Of a DNA stretch of 23,410 nt, positions 10,407-19,460 are shown piece by piece. Numbering within the stretch: the first letter of the stretch is position 1; every line of letters starts with the position of its first letter. The position numbers were made by a program, and so were the translations under genes. This DNA is from Tieghemiomyces parasiticus. Lineage: Eukaryota > Kickxellomycota > Dimargaritomycetes > Dimargaritales > Dimargaritaceae. Location of the stretch: contig JANBPT010000777.1 of NCBI GenBank assembly GCA_027575765.1, positions 1-23,410 on the forward strand. The letters run 5' to 3'. Below the pieces are notes generated by a model. It was given only the letters and a program-made list of their open reading frames with translations, made no database searches and was not told where the DNA came from.

Positions 10407-12169
10407 TCACGCGGCGAAGGATTCTTCTTTAACCAACCGTGGGCTCGGGGTGGGTTCGTCGGCCAAAGTGGCGTGCCCATTGGCGGTGGCCGGCACAGGG
10501 AGGTGTGCTCCATTGGTAGTCGTTGGTGTTGGCAGATCGTCCGTTTCCATGTGCGTCGGGTCGGCGAAGCCCTCCGCAGCACCAGCAGACAGAGCTGGCG
10601 AGGCGGCCTCGCTGACGGTGGGCTCTGGGACCGGGGTGGGAGCGGTGGCGGTGGACTTGCCGCCGTCCTTCGTGGGGAGCGGGTGCAGATTGGAGGACCC
10701 GGGTGCTACGGCGTATTTTTTGAAGATGTAGCGCGAGCACTTGTCGGCGTTGGGCAGGTCCTGGATCATCATGCGGATGGTGTGGTTGGTCAGGCCAAAG
10801 AAGTCCGGGCCCGATACCGAGCTGCCCACGTCGCGGTTGCGCACAGCATTGATCTTCTTGAGCACCGCGGACGACACGTTCGACGACGACGGGCCCGTGA
10901 AGGGGGGTTCCTCAAGCATGTCGTCGGCCACGATCTGGAACTCGGGGGCTTCGCCGCCGTCCAGGATAGTGCAGGTGAGGACAGTGGTCTGGTTGGGATC
11001 GCGCATGCTCTGGGTCCGACGCCGTACCGTGTAACCGACAGGCCAAATGTAACGATCGTTGTGAAAGGCCTCACGGTCGTACACGACCGTGCCCAGTTGG
11101 GTCAGGGTAACCAGGCCCTGGGTGAAGGGCAGCTTGTAGTTTCCTTGCTCGTCCTTCTCGACGGGTAGTGGGGCAGCCTGGACACGCTCCAAATTATCGA
11201 CGGGGCGCTTTCGCTTGGTCCGTGTGGTCTTGCGTGCCGGGGTGGTCGCCATCGCCTTACCGTCCGCCGCCCGCGCGCCTGTGGTAGCAGTCTTTCCCCC
11301 CGTTGGGGTTTGGACCTCGGTGGTTGCGTTGTGGTCAGGGGTTATAAATACACCGTCAAGACCCTTCCCCATCATTAGGAGGTGGGCGCCCTTGCTACCG
11401 GCGCGCAGGATCGCCTGGTCTTTGCCGCGGATTTCTGGTAAAGAAGAGGGGAGAGAGCGAGAAGGTGATAGGGCACGGTAGGTGGGTAAGTGGGCTGGTC
11501 ACGTGGGGTGGAGTTGCCAAGTTCACATATCCGGGGGGGTTCGCCGCCCACAATTCTGTCGGAGTGGGCATGCGAACCTAGACTTCCGGGTGAAGGTTGC
11601 ACTTGCCACGTCCGAGGCGACTAGGGTTCGTGACTTGGTAACTCCTCAAGGCTAAGTGAAGGAGACAGCGGGAGAAGGCCGACTGTGGTCTCCAGTGCCC
11701 GTGGCCGCGATCGTACGCAGGGGAGTTTAATGTTGGGGTCCCAAAGGCCAAGAAGGTAAGCAAGTAAAAGTCATCGCAGTCGGGTATACTTACGCCTGGG
11801 CAACACCTGTAACTCGTCCTCCTCGGAGGAATCGCATCCCTGGTCGGGTTGCTTGTTGACGTAGTCCAGGAGCACATGCTTCTCCTGGCGCATCCGGGCC
11901 ACCTGGGCGCGGCACTGGTGCAGTTCGGCCTGGAGGCAGCGGTAGTCTCGGTAGAGGCCCAAGAACTTGTACTTGACATCGAGGTACTTTTGACGGGGTA
12001 CGGGCGGACCGTCCGCGGCAGTGTTGACCGGGGGCGGTCCAGCGTCGGCGGCCGGGGGGACGGCGGGCGCCCGACTGCCCTTTGCCGTAGTGGTCAGTGG
12101 TGTCACGGCTTTGGGGCGCCGGGCGCGGATCTTGCGCACGGGAGTAGTAGTAGGCTGAGTATCAGACAT
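10407..12169 (-). CDS. FYRN/FYRC-domain protein, TBRG1-like, two exons, 467 residues
   Basis: Exon 1 is 12169-11794 and exon 2 is 11434-10407, joined across a 359-base intron (GTAAGT...TTTACCAG) in phase 1, giving 468 codons with TGA. The N-terminus (1-60) is basic and Pro/Ala-rich. Residues about 60-105 form a charged helical or coiled-coil segment (KYLDVKYKFLGLYRDY). An acidic patch SSEEDE is at 114-119 and a nuclear localisation signal TKRKR near 198. FYRN spans about 225-270 (DREAFHNDRYIWPVGY) and FYRC about 275-366 (ILDGGEAPEF, then DFFGL). The C-terminus is Pro/Thr/Ser-rich. A short coiled coil followed by FYRN and FYRC, without SET, JmjC or PHD domains, matches animal TBRG1 (NIAM) rather than MLL or KDM5 proteins. 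FYR regions fold as one module in chromatin proteins, so a nuclear regulatory role is likely but inferred. Confidence 0.9.
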
Positions 12170-13240
12170 GGCGCGTATATTCAACAGCACCGCGGTTGGG
12201 AGACGGTGGGGACTTGTCGAACCAAGAAAAAAAGGGGGCGAGCAGGACAGAGACGGTAGTGGGAGGGGGCGTAATGGGGAGGCGATTGAGAGATGAGAGA
12301 GCGGCGGGGGGCGATGGATCAAAACATGGGTGGGCGGAAGCCAAGCTGACGGTGAGAGAGATTAGAGGCACATATGTATATATTATGTAAAAGGTTGGCA
12401 GCGAAAGTAGAAAGGAAAAGAGGACACCACACGTTGAGGCGGGAAGAGCCAGAGGAAAAGGACAGGGTATATGTAGCGAGGCCGGGATGAGGAAGGGAGC
12501 GGAAAGGAGGGTCGCCACTTGGCGTCCTTGTATAAGGGGCCTCGTTGTCGGGAAGAAAAGTGGAGGCGGCGGAGGCGAACTATAAGGGACGTATAGGGAG
12601 GGGAAGTCTGGAGAGTGGGAAGGAACCCGCGGGGAGAGGGTTGATAAAAGGGATACACAGGCGCCACTCACAAGGCACCATCACAAACGGGCTGTCGAAA
12701 GAGGGGGCGAGAAGGGATGGCTGACTGGCAAAGGCGGGGGGTGTTCCAAAGGCGGTGGCAAGCTAGGTTGGCCACGGCGGTAGCCAGTGGGGCTTCGGTA
12801 GAGGAGGCAGCGAGTGAAAAAAAACCACCGATGGTCCAAAGCATACAGGACACGAAACGCATACACCCACGCCGAAGGTTGTATGCGTACTAGTAACGGG
12901 GACGGGAGGGCCCCACGGCCGCCGGTCGGCTAGGGCGGGTGAGAGAAGAAGGGGCAGCGCGGCTAGACGAGGGCAGGGAGTGTGTATGCCGTGTGCAGGC
13001 CAGAGGAACGGAAGGGGAGGGCGACCCCTCCGCTTGCCTATTGTGAGGGGTTTAGTCTTAAAGGATTGGGGATGAAGAGGAAGACATGAGGTGAGACGGA
13101 AAAAAAAGCCGGGCGAAGCCAGAGGCTGAAGGGGAGCCCAACCCCCGCCCCAGCCATCCATCCCGGAGAAACTCCTCCCGCCGCCAGCATCCCACTGCCA
13201 TCACGTTCCACGCTGCCTCGTTTGCACAAGGCCCTTCTAT
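12170..13240. other. Promoter side of the FYR gene and beyond, purine-rich on plus
   Basis: Bases 12180 to about 12650 are dense in A/G on the plus strand, giving a long pyrimidine tract on the coding strand of the FYR gene. Minus-strand frames here (for example 12162-12671) are made of Pro, Ser, Leu and Phe because of this tract and are not believable proteins. Nothing else is recognised up to 13240. Confidence 0.5.
12377..12385 (-). promoter_or_regulatory. TATA-like element of the FYR gene
   Basis: The minus strand reads TAATATATA, 208 bases upstream of the ATG at 12169. The leader between is strongly pyrimidine-rich on the coding strand. Spacing is close to that of the chitin-binding and ADH genes. 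Confidence 0.4.
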
Positions 13241-13305
13241 TTCCTATCCGGCGGGCGAAAACGGAAGGTGCGCGCGTCGGCCCCCAGCGAAAAGGGCTGG
13301 CGCAG

Positions 13306-14229
13306 TTAGTGCACTAAACCCAGCGGAAGCCAAGGGCTGGGCGCCTCCCATGGCAATCCAGCGGGCCTTCTCTCCTTGGCCGCTTTCCGCTTGGGCTGGC
13401 CGTGGGTAGTCCCTTCCCGCTCCTGCCTTCGGAAAGGATGGGGTGGGGCGATTACAGTGGAGCGCGGATGAAGGCTGGTAGCCAGAACGAGGCACAGCTC
13501 CCGCGGCCCCTCCGCGCCCCACCTGCCCTGCTGCTGGCGGGCGGCGACTTTAAGACGCCTCGTGATGCTGCCTACGCGGACGCAGGCTAGCCTTACTGTA
13601 CCCGTAGACGCAGGGAGCCGACCACCGCGAGAGCTCTGTTGCTCACATGGAGCCCCGGTCAGGAACATCGCTCCGGATAGGAGGGGGGGATGCAATACCA
13701 AGTCGGCCAGCCGCGGGGACGAAGGCGGGCTTGATTCGTTGGCCACATTACACACTGCTGGCAGACAGACCAGCGGTGGATGATGGAGCACGCCTCGGTA
13801 CATTCCGGACACCCCAAGCCCTAGCCTGGCTATATAGCCACGTCGGAGCTGGCTGGACCACGCCCTCGGACAGCCCCCCGCTCTCGTCGCCAGGGCGGTT
13901 CCTGCCCACTGGTACGATAGTACCTGCTGTGAGGGGTACCTCACAGGAGAGGTCGGTGGCCCTGCCCGGCCACACCAGATCCGATACGCCTCAAACCCTG
14001 GCCCAAGCCCTGGCGATTGCCAACTTTGGCTATCGTAAACACTCACTAATCGATCAACAATGCGGGGGAGGGGGGCAATGCCCACGTGGCACCGCCAAAT
14101 ATGGATCGCGCCGCGTCCGGTTTTGTCCCTCGCCAAATTCGGAAGGTCCATGACGCGTCCCAACCGCGGGGTGGTGTGGGAGGAGTAAGGCTGCCTGTCG
14201 ATCTGTGTGGCAACGGCTGGAGGCACCAT
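13306..14229 (-). CDS. Unrecognised open frame of 307 codons, doubtful
   Basis: The frame opens with ATG at 14229 and is the longest in the gene-poor 12.2-15.8 kb stretch. I recognise no family, signal peptide, membrane segment or repeated motif in it. Codon choice is rich in AGG and GGG and lacks the C-ending preference (GCC, ACC, GAC) of the clear genes here. A 168-codon frame on the opposite strand overlaps it (13647-14153). Local GC is high, so stops are rare and a chance frame of this length is plausible. It is listed so that it is not lost; I think it is more likely noncoding than coding. Confidence 0.12.
   Translation of the reverse strand: MVPPAVATQIDRQPYSSHTTPRLGRVMDLPNLARDKTGRGAIHIWRCHVGIAPLPRIVDRLVSVYDSQSWQSPGLGPGFEAYRIWCGRAGPPTSPVRYPSQQVLSYQWAGTALATRAGGCPRAWSSQLRRGYIARLGLGVSGMYRGVLHHPPLVCLPAVCNVANESSPPSSPRLADLVLHPPLLSGAMFLTGAPCEQQSSRGGRLPASTGTVRLACVRVGSITRRLKVAARQQQGRWGAEGPRELCLVLATSLHPRSTVIAPPHPFRRQEREGTTHGQPKRKAAKERRPAGLPWEAPSPWLPLGLVH
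13927..13946. repeat. 8-bp inverted repeat with 4-base loop
   Basis: CTGTGAGG (13927-13934) and CCTCACAG (13939-13946) are exact complements around GGTA. The hairpin lies within the doubtful frame at 13306-14229. No partner or function is evident. Confidence 0.6.
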
Positions 14230-14389
14230 TTTCCCGAGTCAGCCGGCAATTGCCTAATTGGAACGATGGGTTTACGCGGGAGGCCGGTGGGATCGGCGGA
14301 ATAACACGGGAAGCTGGCGGAGAGGGTCCTCCCCTCGCATGAGGATAGCCTGATAATTAGCCAGGCCCTCCCCACACACACCCAGGGCC

Positions 14390-14423
14390 TTGATTAAGTC
14401 ATTTCCATTGTGCTATTAATCAA
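14390..14423. repeat. 8-bp AT-rich inverted repeat
   Basis: TTGATTAA (14390-14397) and TTAATCAA (14416-14423) are exact complements 18 bases apart. Either could be a binding site for a homeodomain-like protein, or the pair may be chance. Confidence 0.45.
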
Positions 14424-15310
14424 AGTAGTCCCTCCGCTTGAACATCCGTACTTCATATGAAGGGGTCTTCGCTTCCAGTTCCGTTGTTTCAGTCAAGCCG
14501 CTAGGTTCACTTTAGCGGGCCATCAAGGCATATTCCTTTACCCAGTAGCTCCATGTTGCGCTGTAGAGATTGTACCCGCCGATCGAACGGGATATTGGAG
14601 ATGGTTGTTTCAGGGAAGTAGTGCTGACATGGGCCACGGCAAAGGGAAGGTGAGTATAGGCATCAGGTATCGAGGCCCCATCCGCCAGTCACAGCCGATT
14701 GCGTCTAGCCGGCACCGGACTCCTGGCCAGCGCGGTCGAGTATCTGACGGCCTGGTTGCCTCCCCCAACCATGGACGTCCAACCGCCGCTTCCGCCGACA
14801 TCAATGGCCAGACGATGCCCCCACCGCGTACCAGCATCAGTTGGAGAGAAGGGAGAGGGCATAGCTTGCATCCCTCAGCCCGCCCCATCGAATCGTCCAC
14901 CGCAATCAGGCAGAACCCCCCTGGCCACACCGCTTTCCTAAGCTTCCATGGTCCCAATACGTACTAGCCCCACTGTCTGCCCAATATGGTTGCCAACTCT
15001 CCCTTATTCACTCGGAAGCCCCGGCCCCTAGAATGTGCCGTCTGGCTGTCAATTGGAGACACTGGGGAGGGGCATCCAAGTGAATGGACGAGCCAATGTC
15101 GTTTTCAGTGGCCCCCTCCATTCGGAGATACAGTCCAACAGCGTGGTGGGTTGACTAGCAGCGGAACATCCAGGGCCCGCATAGCAAATAGTGGCTAAAG
15201 TTCCGCAACGATCGGTGTGGTCAGACCATCTAAATGGTAGCTTGGGATGGAGGCCCACATGATAGCCAGATCATTTGTCTCAAATTGGCCCCTGAATAAC
15301 GCATCAAGGG

Positions 15311-15345
15311 GCCTCGCCAGGGCTTCGTGGCAGCTGTGGCGAGGC
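15311..15345. repeat. 9-bp GC-rich inverted repeat with 17-base loop
   Basis: GCCTCGCCA (15311-15319) and TGGCGAGGC (15337-15345) are exact complements. The structure lies about 470 bases before the GPI-protein ATG and just before a nine-base G run. Confidence 0.65.
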
Positions 15346-15500
15346 AAAAGGGGTCAGTGGGGGGGGGTAATATTTGCCCGCCTACCTTTTCACAGCCCAC
15401 CCGAAGGCCCTCAAGTTTGCGGGCTACTCGCGCCGCTCCCTTGTCCCTACGCCTAGCGCCCCCCACACGTCCTTGCTCCGTTGCATGACAATGGCCACCG

Positions 15501-15812
15501 CCCTCAGTTGTTCCTGGTATGTCGCCCGTTGGCCAACGGTTCTTTATTTTTTATTCCTTTTTGCCCGCCCTCCCCTCGTTATTCTGCCCCCTCTCCAGTC
15601 CAACCCGCATTTGCACGTTGCACAGCAGACAGCAGCAAGTCCCGCCCTACCAATGTTCACGTCCTTTAAAGTCTGCCCTTCCCCCCACCCTCCTGACCTG
15701 GTCTGACTTCTATCCCGTCTCCAATATTGACTCCCTTATTCTGCGACCTGCACCGGCCTGCTTATTGCTCTACCCTTGCTTGGCACCGCCTTGTCATCCT
15801 TTTTCTCTCACC
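15501..15812 (+). promoter_or_regulatory. Pyrimidine-rich promoter/leader of the GPI-anchored protein gene
   Basis: The plus strand is C/T-rich almost without a break up to the ATG at 15813, as at other gene starts in the window. A T-rich patch (TTTATTTTTTATT) lies at about 15542-15554. There is no clear TATA box. ATG triplets occur upstream, including one at 15519 in frame with the gene. Confidence 0.4.
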
Positions 15813-16403
15813 ATGCGTTTTACTTTCACCACTGGCGTCCTGACGCTCACTGCCCTGGCCGCCACCGCCCTGGCCAGCAGCGGCGGCTGGAACATCACAC
15901 ATCTCCCGGTTGGCGAGCGCAAGACGCTCTGTGCCACGCAGGCTCAAGTCTGCGTCCTCGCCTGCGGCTCGCCGGAGCTGACCACCAAGGCCTTCTGTAA
16001 CTATACTACCATGGGCTGGGGTTGCGCATGCAAAGATAAGACCCCCGAGTACGACACTTACAACCTCCCTGTGGTGGGCCGTGACTGCGAAGGCTTCGCC
16101 AAGGACTGCGTTGATAAGTGCAAGATCGAACCCGATTGCATCTCCAAGTGCCGCGATACCTGGCAGTGCCATACCCAGAACGCCCCCGATTCGTACCTTG
16201 AAGTCGATAGTGTTGATGAGATGCCCGCGTACAAGTTTGTCAACAAGTCGCGGACGGATAAGGCGAAGAGCCATACCGAGGTTGAGAAGGATGATAGCTC
16301 AGCCGCTGCCCCTGGTCTGGCCGGTCCCCATATTGCGTCCCTCGGCGCCGTGTTCCTTTCGGTCCCCGTAGCCGCCCTGGTCGCCGGTCTGCTGGCTCTC
16401 TAA
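15813..16403 (+). CDS. Cys-rich GPI-anchored cell-surface protein (DUF7707-like), 196 residues
   Basis: An intronless frame of 197 codons ends with TAA. Residues 1 to about 21 are a signal peptide (FTFTTGVLTLTALAATALAS). Twelve cysteines follow between 40 and 119, in a C-x6-C-x3-C...CxC...C-x6-C-x3-C-x5-C-x3-C-x5-C order typical of a small fungal extracellular Cys-rich domain that I associate with DUF7707; this family name is from memory. N-glycosylation sequons are N27, N63 and N144. A charged stretch (145-161) leads to small residues near 162-166, a probable GPI attachment site, and a hydrophobic tail to 196. The product is probably on the plasma membrane or wall. The frame is open further 5' to an ATG at 15519, but 15813 is chosen because the signal peptide starts there and the upstream part looks like translated leader. 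It converges with the NCA2 gene. Confidence 0.87.
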   Translation: MRFTFTTGVLTLTALAATALASSGGWNITHLPVGERKTLCATQAQVCVLACGSPELTTKAFCNYTTMGWGCACKDKTPEYDTYNLPVVGRDCEGFAKDCVDKCKIEPDCISKCRDTWQCHTQNAPDSYLEVDSVDEMPAYKFVNKSRTDKAKSHTEVEKDDSSAAAPGLAGPHIASLGAVFLSVPVAALVAGLLAL

Positions 16404-16760
16404 GTGACACCGGGGGGTTTTTTTTCCTTAAAGGATCGATCCACTCCCCAGTTACGCCGATATTGACCTGTATTGTTATCTTTTTGAACGTTTATTTAGA
16501 TTCCCTTAATGATAGCTGTCCTATGTGGAAAAAAATTATCAACGCCTACTCTGCATCACGTCCACTCTTTAACTATGGTTGAGCTTGATCTGTCACCATC
16601 CCCTCCGGATGAACAAAAAACCCAACCTAAAGAAAAAAACGGCGTTTATGGACATATGGTAGACCGTCTCAACAGTACAAGTCAAAAACTAGTAAACAAC
16701 GTAAATAATAAGAACGATAATAAAAACGCCAAGCAGAGACCTTGTAGAAAAACATAAAAT
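16404..16760. other. Convergent 3' region between the GPI-protein and NCA2 genes
   Basis: These 357 bases hold the 3' ends of two converging genes. The segment is A/T-rich compared with the genes, with a T-run just after the TAA (about 16418-16426) and A-rich patches at 16610-16640 and 16700-16735, which fit 3'-end formation on each strand. A frame of 82 codons at 16509-16757 has no recognisable content. Confidence 0.5.
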
Positions 16761-19460
16761 CTAGAGGAAATGATACGTCCGGAACATACGCTGGATTGTC
16801 ATGGTGCGCTGGGTACAGGACAACCGTGGGTTCTCTAGATCCTGCACATCTTCAATGAACCGACGGCGCAGATTGGGGATTTCCAGCTGGGCAGGGGCCC
16901 ACAAGAACCCCACAACCGGTAGGGTGAACGTGACAGCGGTGGACGCATCGGGCAGATCGGCTGCGAGGTAGCGTAGCTGGTTGGTCAGACAGAGTAGGAA
17001 CCCCTGAGCTTCGTACGGCAATCGAGCCGCCGCTGCCGCCAGGTTCACCCCACCACCATCTTGCCCTTTTGGTTTCGGCGGCTCGGCGTCAGTCATGTAC
17101 AACGTTAGTAACCGATCCACCGACCGCAGAATCGCCCGCATATGCACGCCCGCCCGGCGACGCGATCCACCGCGCCACTGGCGGATGAGGGCCGCGGCAC
17201 GAGAACCCACAAAGTAGAGGACACAGAGGGCCGGGGCGACCGCCAGGAAGGCAAAATTGAGTTCGTTGGCGCGGAGCAGTTTATCCAGCGACGACATGGC
17301 GAGGCCGAGGTCAACCTTAGTTTTCTGGACCTGGATAAGGAGCGCGCGAATCAGGTCGCCAAATAGGGCCCCGCGAATGGGATGTTGGAGATCACGTTCG
17401 TAGGTCCGGAGGACGACACTGAGGTCACCTTCACGGACCCTTCGGATCAACTGGGCCATCGCCGCCGAGGTAGTGGGGGTGGTGGTGGTGGTGGCGGCGG
17501 CGGTCGCAGCCGCGTGGGAGGCACTCATCATACCCTCACTGCTACCGGAAGCCGCGATGAGGTCCGTAGGGTGTTCTTGGGCAAACTCCACCACCATGCG
17601 TTCGAGCGACGCCAGATCCGACCGCAATGACTCGGCACTGGCGAGCACGAGCTGGTCGCCATTTTCATGACGGATGGTCTGCCACATGTCGTGAAGGGGT
17701 TTAACCACCCAGTGGCGGATATAGTCCTGGGCGGTCCGTTGGGCCTCACGGAGCCACTGGCGGACGTCGCCACGGTAGGCAAGGGCCCAGCGGGTGGCCA
17801 GACGGCCAAGCACGAGGGTGGTGGTGACCGGAAGCCAGTAGCGAGTGATGAATGCCGGGGAATAGAAGTGGGCGACGGCCGGACGGGTACGCGTTTGGTA
17901 GGTTTGGAGGGCGGTTGTGAGACCCGCGAGGGAGTTGAGCATCGGTGTGAGATCGGCGGGATGATGGTCTCCGCCGCTGGCGCCGTCGTCGGTGGTGAGC
18001 GCCGACGTGGCGATCGGGGTCTCCTTAGCGGAAAAAACGACCGTCTCGTAGTTGGTCGCTTGGTCGTTCAGACGTGTCAGCGCCGCTTGCATCTGAGTAA
18101 CCTGAGCGACGAGCTGATGGGGAGTGATATAGCCCCCCGTGGTCCAGCCATTATTATCGTCATTAGCCACTTCTGTCGTACCGATAGCCGCATCACCGCT
18201 GGTCGCCCGGTCGGCCCGCTGCTGTAGTCGGGCGGCATCGGTCATAAAGAGCCCCATACAGACGGCAAGGTACTGCTGGACGGCACGGAGTTGGTGCTGC
18301 TTCTGACGAATTTCCTGACGGCCGAGCCGTAGGATTGACGTGGCGCTGGACGGGATCGTGTCAAGGTACGGAAGGTGCTGCGCGAGGTCTGGGAACAGAG
18401 ATGACATCCAGCCATGGAAGGCCCCGCGTAGCGCACGGGCACGCTGCCGAGTCGATTGAGCGGGTTGGTCTGTCCAATGGGGCGTCGCGTCGACATTGGC
18501 CAGCCGGGCCAAAGGTGTCGTGCCACTGACCTCGCGCGACCCGTTCCCAGAGTCTACCAACGTTTCTCGTGGGGATGGAAGTAGCCGCCGGTATAGATCC
18601 GCCAACGGCTTGACCAGATCGGGCCCGTGGGTGTTAAGCAGGGCCTGGGCGGTTCCGTACAGCCGAGCCGGTGCGGTGGACAGTAGATACGTAGCCACCT
18701 GCCAGGACCCGCAGTCCTGGCTCTCCCAGTACTCGATCTCCTGCATCAACGGGAGACTGGTATCCAGCAATAACTGCATCGTGCTGGCGTAGAGGCCGGC
18801 AGCCAGTCGGCTGGCCAGCCACCATTCGTAGAGGGCAATATCAGCCGTACGCGCTGCCGGGTGCTCAACCGCGGCGTGGGTAGTTTCCAGGGTTGGCGGT
18901 GGTCCTTGGGTGGTGGCGGTGGGGTGCGACTGAAGGGCTAGAAGCTCGTCATGCCACGTCTGAAGATCCCCTACATTCTCGATGAGCTTATCCAGCGGCG
19001 GGGGCTTATCGGAAGTGGTCGTGCCGCGGGCCGAGTTGGAAGACTCGTGGTGTAACTCCGTCATGACCGGGCCTCCCGCCGCCGTCCCGGCCGTCGTCAT
19101 CATGGTTGAGGTCGTAGAGGTGTCTCTCCTATTCGAGGTGACGGGTAGGTTCCCGCCCACCTGATCCTTTAGGGCCTTCTGCAGAGCGCGGCGCAGCTCG
19201 TGTTCGCGGGTACGGTGGGCTTGCATCTTCTGTTCGGTCTCCGTACCATCCGCGGGGCCGGCTGCAGCTTTAAATCGTGAATCGGCGGGGGTCAGGTCGC
19301 GCCGGGAGTTGGGTGGGGTACGCAGGAGGGCTGCCAAGGGCGACGAGCCATCGTCGTCAAAGTTGGTCTGCTGCTGGGCCGCCCATTCCTCTAGGCGAGT
19401 AGCGAATTGACGGTCCAGCGACGCCACGAGGGTGCTGTATTGCTCTTCGACGAAGCTCAT
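16761..19460 (-). CDS. NCA2: NCA2 family mitochondrial protein, 899 residues
   Basis: A single uninterrupted frame runs from ATG at 19460 to TAG at 16761. The C-terminal half is the NCA2 domain: two probable membrane segments at about 541-562 and 735-755, joined by a helical region, with the family signature LLRANELNFAFLAVAPA at 728-744 and a conserved tail around 840-870. In yeast, Nca2 is a mitochondrial membrane protein needed with Nca3 for normal expression of the ATP6/ATP8 genes of the F1Fo ATP synthase; the same role here is inferred. The protein is longer than yeast Nca2 (616). Extra length comes from low-complexity, Thr/Ser/Ala-rich parts at about 105-150, 420-445, 475-500 and 645-668. 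No intron is seen and no clear cleavable mitochondrial presequence is visible. It converges with the GPI-protein gene and diverges from RPAC2. Confidence 0.93.
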   Translation of the reverse strand: MSFVEEQYSTLVASLDRQFATRLEEWAAQQQTNFDDDGSSPLAALLRTPPNSRRDLTPADSRFKAAAGPADGTETEQKMQAHRTREHELRRALQKALKDQVGGNLPVTSNRRDTSTTSTMMTTAGTAAGGPVMTELHHESSNSARGTTTSDKPPPLDKLIENVGDLQTWHDELLALQSHPTATTQGPPPTLETTHAAVEHPAARTADIALYEWWLASRLAAGLYASTMQLLLDTSLPLMQEIEYWESQDCGSWQVATYLLSTAPARLYGTAQALLNTHGPDLVKPLADLYRRLLPSPRETLVDSGNGSREVSGTTPLARLANVDATPHWTDQPAQSTRQRARALRGAFHGWMSSLFPDLAQHLPYLDTIPSSATSILRLGRQEIRQKQHQLRAVQQYLAVCMGLFMTDAARLQQRADRATSGDAAIGTTEVANDDNNGWTTGGYITPHQLVAQVTQMQAALTRLNDQATNYETVVFSAKETPIATSALTTDDGASGGDHHPADLTPMLNSLAGLTTALQTYQTRTRPAVAHFYSPAFITRYWLPVTTTLVLGRLATRWALAYRGDVRQWLREAQRTAQDYIRHWVVKPLHDMWQTIRHENGDQLVLASAESLRSDLASLERMVVEFAQEHPTDLIAASGSSEGMMSASHAAATAAATTTTTPTTSAAMAQLIRRVREGDLSVVLRTYERDLQHPIRGALFGDLIRALLIQVQKTKVDLGLAMSSLDKLLRANELNFAFLAVAPALCVLYFVGSRAAALIRQWRGGSRRRAGVHMRAILRSVDRLLTLYMTDAEPPKPKGQDGGGVNLAAAAARLPYEAQGFLLCLTNQLRYLAADLPDASTAVTFTLPVVGFLWAPAQLEIPNLRRRFIEDVQDLENPRLSCTQRTMTIQRMFRTYHFL
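17470..17515. repeat. Triplet-rich low-complexity tract inside NCA2
   Basis: The plus strand is a run of GGT, GTG and GGC triplets. On the coding strand it gives ACC/GCC codons for an Ala/Thr tract at residues about 650-664. The reading frame is kept, so the tract behaves as a tolerated linker between helical parts of the NCA2 domain. Confidence 0.7.

Larger units (their letters stand above)
14230..15500. other. Gene-poor stretch upstream of the GPI-anchored protein gene
   Basis: Overlapping frames of up to 120 codons on both strands (14605-14967) show no known domain. Two inverted repeats lie at 14390-14423 and 15311-15345, and a nine-base G run at 15359-15367. From about 15370 the plus strand becomes pyrimidine-rich, which I take as the promoter and leader of the gene starting at 15813. 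Confidence 0.45.

Noticed and set aside
10473..11168. 231-codon plus-strand frame opposite the FYR gene
   Set aside because: It is antisense to the FYRN/FYRC exon, whose domains are clear; the open frame is a by-product of GC-rich codons.
12162..12671. 169-codon minus-strand frame rich in Pro, Ser, Leu and Phe
   Set aside because: It is the translated pyrimidine tract of the FYR promoter/leader and overlaps the real start at 12169 in another frame.
14250..14264. AATTGGAACGAT, as in U6 snRNA
   Set aside because: The match is 12 bases and the following ACAGAGA segment and the rest of U6 are absent.
17667..18227. 186-codon plus-strand frame opposite NCA2
   Set aside because: It lies wholly antisense to the NCA2 coding region and has no recognisable content.
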